From: Actinomycetes bacterium | GTDB taxonomy: Bacteria > Actinomycetota > Coriobacteriia > Anaerosomatales > Anaerosomataceae | Length of the DNA: 8,623 bases | Assembly: GCA_021850085.1 (NCBI GenBank) | Contig: JAJZRZ010000064.1 | Span: forward strand, 1-8,623 | Reading direction: 5' to 3' | Shown here: positions 1 to 4,575 of the stretch, in pieces | How positions within the stretch are numbered: the first letter of the stretch is position 1 | Layout of the letters: every line of letters starts with the position of its first letter | Translations under genes and position numbers: made by a program | Notes under the pieces: generated by a model | What the model saw: the letters and a program-made list of their open reading frames with translations, nothing else | Told to the model about the DNA's origin: nothing | The model's database searches: none

Positions 1-2
1 TC

Positions 3-212
3 ACGGCGCTCGGCCCCGAGCGGATCTTGTTCGGCACCGATTCGGGCACCACGGCGCCGTACCGGAGCTGGATCGCGTTCCAGCAGCGGCGTGTGCTCGA
101 GGAGCTGGGGTTGTCCGCTGGAGACATGGACCGTGTGCTCCGGGCGAATGCCGTGCGGGTCTTTCGCTTGGACGAGCAATCCGGAGGACGAGATGAGCTG
201 GGGCAAGCATAA
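3..212 (+). CDS. Amidohydrolase family protein, C-terminal fragment (cut by window edge)
   Basis: Only the last 69 residues are in the window; the reading frame is open to the left edge. It begins TALGPERILFGTDSGTTAPY, the usual C-terminal strand motif of Amidohydro_2 (PF04909) TIM-barrel hydrolases and decarboxylases, in which 'GxxRxLFGTDxP' carries the conserved late metal-binding or catalytic aspartate (here the D of FGTDS). The helix that follows (RRVLEELGLSAGDMDRVLRANAVRVFRL) matches the family's closing 'l..lgLs.ee.ekIl..NA.rlf.l' segment, so the natural C-terminus is present. Family members hydrolyse or decarboxylate cyclic or carboxylated substrates in the cytoplasm; the substrate cannot be told from this piece. 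The last 20 bases overlap the next gene, so the two are probably co-transcribed and translationally coupled. Family assignment is fairly sure, specificity unknown. Confidence 0.72.
   Translation, partial: TALGPERILFGTDSGTTAPYRSWIAFQQRRVLEELGLSAGDMDRVLRANAVRVFRLDEQSGGRDELGQA
183..187 (+). promoter_or_regulatory. Shine-Dalgarno GGAGG fixing the methyltransferase start
   Basis: GGAGG lies 5 bases before ATG 193, inside the end of the amidohydrolase gene. It is the only good site near the N-terminus and supports ATG 193 over longer in-frame extensions upstream, which would run deep into the preceding gene. Confidence 0.7.
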
Positions 213-1023
213 CGAGGAGCGGGAGTACGACGAGCTCGTCGACTGGGAGGCGCGGCTCGCGCGCGAGGCCCCCTTCTTCAAGACCGCGTTCGAGGAGTTC
301 GACGTGCGTTCGGTCGCCGATGTGGGGGCGGGCAGCGCCCGGCACGCGATCCTGTTCCGGGCGTGGGGGCTCGACGTCGTGGCGATGGACCCGAGCCCTG
401 ACATGCTGGAGCTCGCGCGTGAGAACGCGGAGCGCTTCGGCAGCGACATCCGCATCGAAGAAGGCGGGTTCGGGGACGTCACCCGCATCGCGGGGGAACG
501 GGTGGACGCCATAACCTGTACCGGCAACGCGCTCCCGCACGTGCGCTCCCTGCGAGGGCTTCACGATGCTCTCCGTGACTTCGCCTCGGCGCTTCGCCCG
601 GGGGGACTGCTCGTGCTGCACTTCCTCAATCACCAGCGCCTGGTTGCCGGGCACGTGCGCACGATGACGCCGGTCTTCCGCCAGACGGAAGGGGGAGACA
701 AGTTCTTCTTGCGGCTGCTCGACTACACGCCCGCCGGAGACGGAGTCCTTTTCGATTTCGTCACACTCGTCCGTGACCCCTCCGTCCGGCAGACCGAGCA
801 CACCATGGAGAGCTGGCCGAAGACGCTGGAGGAGGATCCTGGCGGCGGCTGGAGTCTGCGCTCGCGCCGTTCGCTGCATTTCGCGATGCCGCTCGCGCTC
901 ATCCAGGGCGAGCTCGAAAGGACGGGCTTCATGGAGGTCCGGGCGTACGGGAACCACGAGGGCGCGCCGCTCGACCCGGACAAGGACGAGAGCCTCATCA
1001 TCGTGGCGGTACGCGGGACGTAA
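193..1023 (+). CDS. Class I SAM-dependent methyltransferase
   Basis: A 276-residue cytoplasmic protein that probably transfers a methyl group from S-adenosylmethionine; the acceptor is unknown. Motif I, the SAM-binding glycine loop, is VADVGAGSARHA at residues 41-52. The acidic residue ending strand 2, which normally binds the SAM ribose, is D66 in VVAMDPSPDML. The motif around residues 108-117 (TCTGNALPHV) and the post-motif region ALRPGGLLVLHFLN (133-146) complete a Methyltransf_11/25-type Rossmann fold. The C-terminal 120 residues (FRQTEGG..., LLDYTP, HTMESWPKTLEED, then a closing LxxxGFxEVRAYGNHEGAPLDPDKDESLIIVAV) resemble the extended small-molecule methyltransferases rather than rRNA or tRNA enzymes. 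ATG 193 is chosen because GGAGG sits 5 bases upstream; the reading frame is open further left but only through the preceding gene. It overlaps the amidohydrolase by 20 bases, which suggests an operon. Fold assignment is strong; the substrate cannot be read from sequence. Confidence 0.87.
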   Translation: MSWGKHNEEREYDELVDWEARLAREAPFFKTAFEEFDVRSVADVGAGSARHAILFRAWGLDVVAMDPSPDMLELARENAERFGSDIRIEEGGFGDVTRIAGERVDAITCTGNALPHVRSLRGLHDALRDFASALRPGGLLVLHFLNHQRLVAGHVRTMTPVFRQTEGGDKFFLRLLDYTPAGDGVLFDFVTLVRDPSVRQTEHTMESWPKTLEEDPGGGWSLRSRRSLHFAMPLALIQGELERTGFMEVRAYGNHEGAPLDPDKDESLIIVAVRGT

Positions 1024-1034
1024 CCTGCGTCCCG
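1014..1034 (+). terminator. Hairpin over the methyltransferase stop codon, possible terminator
   Basis: CGGGACG (1014-1020) and CGTCCCG (1028-1034) form a perfect 7-bp GC-rich stem with a 7-base loop that contains the TAA stop codon. No T-run follows, so it is not a classical intrinsic terminator. U-less hairpins at gene ends are common in high-GC bacteria, and the next gene appears to have its own promoter, which would fit a transcript boundary here. It could instead only be a 3'-end stabiliser. Confidence 0.4.
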
Positions 1035-1050
1035 AGGCGTGACACATCGT

Positions 1051-1096
1051 GTTCACCGGTAAGTTACACGGGTTACACCTCGGCGGCTCGTTCAGG
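1051..1096 (+). promoter_or_regulatory. Direct GTTCACC/GTTACAC repeats, possible PHO-box-like operator
   Basis: GTTCACC (1051), GTTACACG (1063), GTTACACC (1072) and a weaker GTTCAGG (1090) are all on the same strand, with steps of 12, 9 and 18 bases. The actinobacterial PhoP operator, best known in Streptomyces, is made of about 11-base direct repeats with a GTTCACC core, and the gene that follows is PsiE-like, named for phosphate-starvation induction in E. coli. The resemblance is seen in sequence; binding by PhoP is inference. The irregular spacing is the main weakness. Confidence 0.35.
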
Positions 1097-1099
1097 GGC

Positions 1100-1105
1100 T
1101 ACGGT
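1100..1105 (+). promoter_or_regulatory. Possible -10 element (TACGGT) for the PsiE-like gene
   Basis: TACGGT fits TAnnnT. Its last base is 7 bases before GTG 1112, so transcription would start at or next to the start codon, giving a leaderless message. No -35 consensus is seen; the GTTCACC-like repeats occupy that position, as expected for an activator-dependent promoter. A short motif in GC-rich DNA, so low confidence. Confidence 0.3.
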
Positions 1106-1111
1106 GGGTTC

Positions 1112-1681
1112 GTGCCCACGCGGACCGACACCACGCCTCCCTCTGCCACGCCGGTGACGGTCGACCCGCTCGGACCCGCCCGATCACCCTTGCGGGCGGG
1201 TCCGACGGGCACCCTCATCGAGCGGCTGCAGCGGCTTGCGATCGGACTGCTCGTGGACGTGCTCGTGGTCCTCGTCCTCGTCACGCTGGTGTGGATGGTC
1301 ATCGGTGTCGCCGGTGACGTCTGGACGGCGGTCACCGAGCGTACGGCTGATGCCTTCAAGAGCCTGTCGATCGAGCTCCTCACGGTGTTCATCTTCATCG
1401 AGCTGTTCCACTCGCTCGCCGAGTACGCGCGGGTGCAGCGCGTGCGCGTCACCCATCTGCTCGACGCTTCTCTGGCGTTCGTGCTTCGCGAGGTATGGGT
1501 GGGAATGTACGGCGGTCTCCTCGATTCCGCGCAGCTGCTCGCACTCGCGGCGCTCGTGATCGCGCTCGGCGGGGTCAGGACGCTGGCCGTCATACACTCA
1601 CCGGGTGAGCGTGCGAGCGATCGCGACGGCGCAGCGGGCATGGCGCCGACCGCCGACGCCCGCGCGGCTCAGCCTTCCTAG
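1112..1681 (+). CDS. PsiE-like (phosphate-starvation-inducible E family) membrane protein
   Basis: A 189-residue integral membrane protein. Residues 1-35 are a Thr/Pro/Ala-rich soluble leader. Four hydrophobic segments follow: about 42-66 (LAIGLLVDVLVVLVLVTLVWMVIGV in part), 84-102 (LSIELLTVFIFIELFHSLA), 114-130 and 137-158. The order matches PsiE (PF06146): a long first helix, a second helix carrying the conserved acidic residue (IELF, E97) followed by a Tyr (Y105) and basic residues, then an 'A..RE' helix (FVLREVWVG, R126/E127), and a last leucine/alanine helix. The last 28 residues are a polar, disordered-looking tail. PsiE proteins have no established biochemical function; the founding gene is induced by phosphate starvation. 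GTG 1112 is preferred; GTG 1049 would extend it by 21 residues but has no Shine-Dalgarno sequence and would translate the repeat region. Its stop shares CTAG with the convergent Maf gene. Family call moderately sure. Confidence 0.68.
   Translation: MPTRTDTTPPSATPVTVDPLGPARSPLRAGPTGTLIERLQRLAIGLLVDVLVVLVLVTLVWMVIGVAGDVWTAVTERTADAFKSLSIELLTVFIFIELFHSLAEYARVQRVRVTHLLDASLAFVLREVWVGMYGGLLDSAQLLALAALVIALGGVRTLAVIHSPGERASDRDGAAGMAPTADARAAQPS
1171..1204 (+). repeat. Perfect 12-bp inverted repeat inside the PsiE-like coding region
   Basis: CGGACCCGCCCG (1171-1182) and CGGGCGGGTCCG (1193-1204) are exact reverse complements separated by a 10-base loop. The RNA hairpin would be very stable and lies about 60 bases into the coding sequence, in the stretch encoding the soluble leader GPARSPLRAGP. 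No T-run follows. It might slow ribosomes, act as an attenuator, or be a by-product of GC-rich Pro/Gly/Arg codons. Confidence 0.6.
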
Positions 1682-2340
1682 GGCGTGCCGCAGACCACGG
1701 GCCCGAGGCGGCAGCGGCGGCCGAGTGCTTCGTCGCATGTCGCCACCGGCGGAACGAGTCCTTCCGGCACGGCGCCCGAGTCGCCGAATGCGAGTGCGCG
1801 GTACAGGTGGCACAAGGGCATTCCGGCCACATTGTTGAAGCACTCGTCATCGGCCACGCTCGCGAGGTGGCGCTCGATATTGTAGGCGCCGGCGCACCCC
1901 AGGGCCTCATCGCCTGAAAGCCACGCCTCGACCACGTCCTCGGACAGCTCACGCATCGTGACCGGGGTGGTCACCGCGAACGTGTGGGGCGCATCCGCCT
2001 CAGGGGGCATGACGGCAACGCCCGTGACGACTTCGTGCTTCCCTCCGGACAAACGCCGGAGCATCTCGCGTGCATGCGCACGGTCGCGTGGCTTGCCGAG
2101 CACCTCGCGCTCGAGCACCACGATCGTGTCGAGCGCAAGTACCGTTCCCGGGGCACCCTCGGCACGCGCGGCGAGCGCCTTCTCCGCCGCCAGCGAGCGG
2201 GCGAGTTCGGCGGGCGGGAGAGGGGCGGTGATGTCCTCGGGTGTGTCCACCGCGGTCAGGCTGACGGGCAGGCCGAGCCAACCGATGAGTCGGCGACGAC
2301 GGGGGGAGGCTGACGCCAGGACGAGGCGAGGAGGGTCCAT
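1678..2340 (-). CDS. maf: Maf-family nucleoside triphosphate pyrophosphatase, cysteine-tailed variant
   Basis: A 220-residue cytoplasmic protein. Maf/HAM1-fold enzymes cleave modified or canonical nucleoside triphosphates to the monophosphate and pyrophosphate (house cleaning of the nucleotide pool). Family motifs in order: LASASPRRRRL (8-18) for phosphate binding; EDITAP (35-40); catalytic-type LALDTIVV with D71; LGKPRD with K83; MLRRLSGGKHEVVTGVAV (93-110); GAYNIERH (141-148); NNVAGMPL (159-166). Most Maf proteins have 'GAYGIQG' where this one has GAYNIER, so the usual glutamine is a glutamate. The protein is about 20-30 residues longer than typical at its C-terminus, and all six cysteines (139, 157, 167, 192, 200, 207) lie in the last 82 residues. 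ATG 2340 is chosen because an extended -10 lies just before it and overlaps the alternative ATG 2349, which would add only MRP. Convergent with the PsiE-like gene, divergent from the HEAT gene. Confidence 0.9.
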   Translation of the reverse strand: MDPPRLVLASASPRRRRLIGWLGLPVSLTAVDTPEDITAPLPPAELARSLAAEKALAARAEGAPGTVLALDTIVVLEREVLGKPRDRAHAREMLRRLSGGKHEVVTGVAVMPPEADAPHTFAVTTPVTMRELSEDVVEAWLSGDEALGCAGAYNIERHLASVADDECFNNVAGMPLCHLYRALAFGDSGAVPEGLVPPVATCDEALGRRCRLGPVVCGTP

Positions 2341-2347
2341 GGGCCGC

Positions 2348-2356
2348 ATGATAGCA
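2348..2356 (-). promoter_or_regulatory. Extended -10 promoter element for maf (TGCTATCAT)
   Basis: On the minus strand TGC-TATCAT matches the extended -10 form TGnTATAAT with one mismatch in the hexamer. Its last base is 8 bases before ATG 2340, which puts the expected transcription start at about 2341, a leaderless or one-base leader. It overlaps the upstream ATG 2349, which argues against that start. A TTGATT at 2383-2378 is too far away (24-base spacer) to be a normal -35. Confidence 0.45.
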
Positions 2357-2374
2357 TCGGGATGGATGACGCTG

Positions 2375-2380
2375 CATAAT
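2375..2380 (+). promoter_or_regulatory. Possible -10 element (CATAAT) for the HEAT/HD-GYP operon
   Basis: CATAAT differs from TATAAT at one position and is the most AT-rich hexamer in the 48-base divergent gap. It ends 8 bases before ATG 2389, so the transcript would have a leader of about 2 bases, or about 29 bases if ATG 2416 is used. No good -35 is seen at 16-18 bases spacing. Confidence 0.38.
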
Positions 2381-2388
2381 CAAAGCCG

Positions 2389-4575
2389 ATGTCGGCCGGG
2401 GAAACGAGTCGGTGCATGGCTGAGCCAACCCGAGGGACGGAGCGAGCCTCCGAAGCCGCAGAGCGCTTCGTCAAGCAGCTGCTCGTGTGCTACAAAGCCA
2501 CGAAGCTCTATCCGCCCGCGAGCGATATCCCGCAGCAGAGCGCGAAAGATCTCCTCCGCATGCTCCATGGACTGCTGCGCGATCGTGCTGATGTCCGCTT
2601 CCAGGTGACGAAGGACCTGCTGTTGCACAACGCGCTGCCCGTCTTGCCGGAATCAGTTCCTGCCACGGGGCTCGCTCGTGAGTTCTACCATCGGACTCTC
2701 GCGGAGGTCCGCTTTCATGCGGGTGTCACGCCGCGGGAGATCGTCGCGTTCCTGCGCGTCTTGCAGGAGGTACCGGCCTCCATCGTGGCGGCTGGTGGAT
2801 TCGAACAGAGGCTTTGGGACCAGCAGGTAGACGGAGTCACGGTGCGCCTCGCATCCGCCAAGATCGTGGAAGGCGATCTCCCGGAGATGACCGAGCCACA
2901 GTTCCCGGGCGAGGAGTGGCCTCCCTCGCGCGCCCGGATAGACGAGCTGATCGAGGCCGCGTACGGCGCGCGCCCCCGGGACCAGCGCATGCTCGTCCGG
3001 TTCACCCAGAACCCGCGGCTCGTCTCTCAATACCTGCGCGAACTCGCTTCCGAGGGTCGCGGCGGCCGCCCGCTGGTCAACCTCATCGCCGGGCGGGTGG
3101 TCTCGCTCGCCCGCGTCGCCTTCCTCGAGCTTCCGGAAGACCAGCCTGAGCTGTTCAGGTCCATCGCCGAATCGCTCCTCTCGCTCGATCCGGGCCTGCG
3201 ACGCGACGTCTTGGCCGAGCGCCTGCTACCCGATTCGCGCGTTGACGAGGCCGTCGCCTCCGTTCTGAGGCAGTTCGAGCTGAGCGAGCTGTGCAAGGCG
3301 CTGGCGGAAGGCATGGGCACCGACGCCGTCTCCCGCGACGGACTCTCGCGTGCGATCCGCAACCTCGCAGTGATCACGCTGCACCCCCGAGAAGACGTGA
3401 TGAACGCCGCTTCCACGGCGATGCGCGAGGCCGGGATCGATGAAAGCACCGTCAGCGCTGTGCTCGACGGAGCGGCACCCACCAGGCTGTGTCTCTCCGC
3501 TGCGGATGCGAAGTCGGACAGCGTCGAGAACATCCTGCGCCTTGTGGACCTTGCCCCGGTGGCCTCCGAGGCGCTCGACGCGGGAGTCGCCTCGCTCAGG
3601 GCCGAGGTGGCCGATGGAGTGACCGACGGCGACATCCTGCTCAGCATGGTCACGCTGGTGACCATTGAGCGCCGCCCGGGCATGTTTGCTTCACTGATGA
3701 GCGTCGTGGAGGACGGTCTGGGCCTTCTCCTCGAATGGGGGGAGTACGCCGAGGCGGCGGACGCGGCGTTGGCGTTGCGGTCGCTCGAGCATGACCAGAC
3801 GCTCGACCGGGCCCAAAGGGACCGGGTGATCGATTCGCTGGCAGGTATGGCCAAGCCGAAGTACATGCGCGACGTGGCCGCGGGGGTCAGGCTGCACGAT
3901 CCGGGCACAGTGGAGCACGATTCGTGCAAGAAGCTCATCGTCACGCTCGGGGAGCTGTCCATATCGCCGCTGCTGGAGGTGCTCGCCGACGAACCTGACA
4001 TGGCCGCACGCAAGGCCTTGATCGACATGATCAGCGCGATGGCCGCCCAGCACATACACGAGCTTGGCGAGCGCAACAGCGACCCGAGATGGTACTTCGT
4101 GCGAAACGTCGTCAGCATACTGGGGTCCACACGCGACCCGGTCGCGCTGCCGCACCTCAACCGCACGCTCAGGCATCACGACGCGCGCGTGAGGCGCGAG
4201 ACGATACGTGCGGCGGCCTCGATCCGCGATCGGCTCGCCACGGAGATGCTCGCGGCGGCGCTCGCGGACGAAGACGCTCAGAACGTCTGCCTCGCCGCCC
4301 GCTTCCTGGGCAATCTGCGCGCTGTGGATTCCGTGTCAGCGCTCGCGGCGGTCGCTCGCGGCGAAGGCCGGGGTAACCGTGAGCACGCAAGCAGGATCGA
4401 GGCGATCGAGTCGCTGGGCTTGCTTGGCACACCCGAAGCTGAGGCCACGGTCCTCGACATCGCGCGACAGCGCACGATCCTGCGGGGCTCCCGGGCTCGA
4501 GAGGTCCAAAGTGCGGCGGAGGCCGCCCTGGAGGGCATCGCCCGCGGCCGAGGGAAGGAGGCCTCGGGTGGCTGA
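2389..4575 (+). CDS. Large HEAT-repeat protein with an N-terminal domain shared with the adjacent HD-GYP protein
   Basis: 728 residues, soluble, with no signal peptide or membrane segment. Residues about 25-150 form a compact domain: FVKQLLVCYKATKLYPP (27-43), then VRFQVTKDLLLHNALPVLP, LAEVRFHAGVTPREIVAFL, and AAGGFEQRLW. The same pattern occurs in the N-terminus of the next gene. Residues about 180-560 are all alpha-helical in character, rich in Leu, Ala and Glu, without a catalytic motif I recognise. Residues about 565-720 contain HEAT-like repeats: DPVALPHLNRTLRHHDARVRRETIRAAASI, then TEMLAAALADEDAQNVCLAARFLGNL and a third unit ending EAIESLGLLGTPEA. HEAT solenoids are protein-binding scaffolds, so a role as partner or regulator of the coupled HD-GYP protein is the simplest inference. 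The start is uncertain: ATG 2389 sits next to a -10-like CATAAT (near-leaderless), while ATG 2416 has GGGGA 14 bases upstream. The shared domain is intact with either. Confidence 0.85.
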   Translation: MSAGETSRCMAEPTRGTERASEAAERFVKQLLVCYKATKLYPPASDIPQQSAKDLLRMLHGLLRDRADVRFQVTKDLLLHNALPVLPESVPATGLAREFYHRTLAEVRFHAGVTPREIVAFLRVLQEVPASIVAAGGFEQRLWDQQVDGVTVRLASAKIVEGDLPEMTEPQFPGEEWPPSRARIDELIEAAYGARPRDQRMLVRFTQNPRLVSQYLRELASEGRGGRPLVNLIAGRVVSLARVAFLELPEDQPELFRSIAESLLSLDPGLRRDVLAERLLPDSRVDEAVASVLRQFELSELCKALAEGMGTDAVSRDGLSRAIRNLAVITLHPREDVMNAASTAMREAGIDESTVSAVLDGAAPTRLCLSAADAKSDSVENILRLVDLAPVASEALDAGVASLRAEVADGVTDGDILLSMVTLVTIERRPGMFASLMSVVEDGLGLLLEWGEYAEAADAALALRSLEHDQTLDRAQRDRVIDSLAGMAKPKYMRDVAAGVRLHDPGTVEHDSCKKLIVTLGELSISPLLEVLADEPDMAARKALIDMISAMAAQHIHELGERNSDPRWYFVRNVVSILGSTRDPVALPHLNRTLRHHDARVRRETIRAAASIRDRLATEMLAAALADEDAQNVCLAARFLGNLRAVDSVSALAAVARGEGRGNREHASRIEAIESLGLLGTPEAEATVLDIARQRTILRGSRAREVQSAAEAALEGIARGRGKEASGG
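4548..4567 (+). promoter_or_regulatory. Hairpin presenting the Shine-Dalgarno of the HD-GYP gene
   Basis: CCGAGG (4548-4553) pairs perfectly with CCTCGG (4562-4567). The 8-base loop between them is GAAGGAGG, the Shine-Dalgarno sequence, and the GTG start follows the stem directly. Ribosomes finishing the HEAT gene (stop at 4573-4575) must pass through the stem, so it could enforce coupled translation. The base pairing is seen; the regulatory role is inference. Confidence 0.5.

Noticed and set aside
1..1056. Long minus-strand open frame (351 codons) opposite the amidohydrolase and methyltransferase genes.
   Set aside because: It lies antisense to two well-supported genes, has low-complexity Arg/Glu/His/Pro composition typical of antisense frames in GC-rich DNA, and shows no recognisable domain.
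1049..1111. GTG 1049 as start of the PsiE-like protein.
   Set aside because: It has no Shine-Dalgarno sequence, would translate the direct-repeat region, and adds a leader with no family similarity. GTG 1112 follows a -10-like element at leaderless spacing.
1236..1300. Repetitive CTCGTG/GTCCTC run that looks like a short tandem repeat.
   Set aside because: It encodes the Leu/Val-rich first membrane helix of the PsiE-like protein, so codon bias explains it.
2341..2349. ATG 2349 (minus) as start of Maf.
   Set aside because: It overlaps the extended -10 TGCTATCAT and has no Shine-Dalgarno sequence; ATG 2340 is better placed. Only three residues differ, so this is a preference and not a firm exclusion.
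1958..2608. Plus-strand open frame of 216 codons covering maf and the start of the HEAT gene.
   Set aside because: It is antisense to maf, whose family motifs are clear, and then runs out of frame into the HEAT gene. Ser/Arg-rich with no domain.
3027..4166. Minus-strand open frame (379 codons) rich in Ser/Arg/Ala/Thr opposite the HEAT gene.
   Set aside because: The composition is that of an antisense shadow of Leu/Ala/Glu-rich helices; no motif and no ribosome site.
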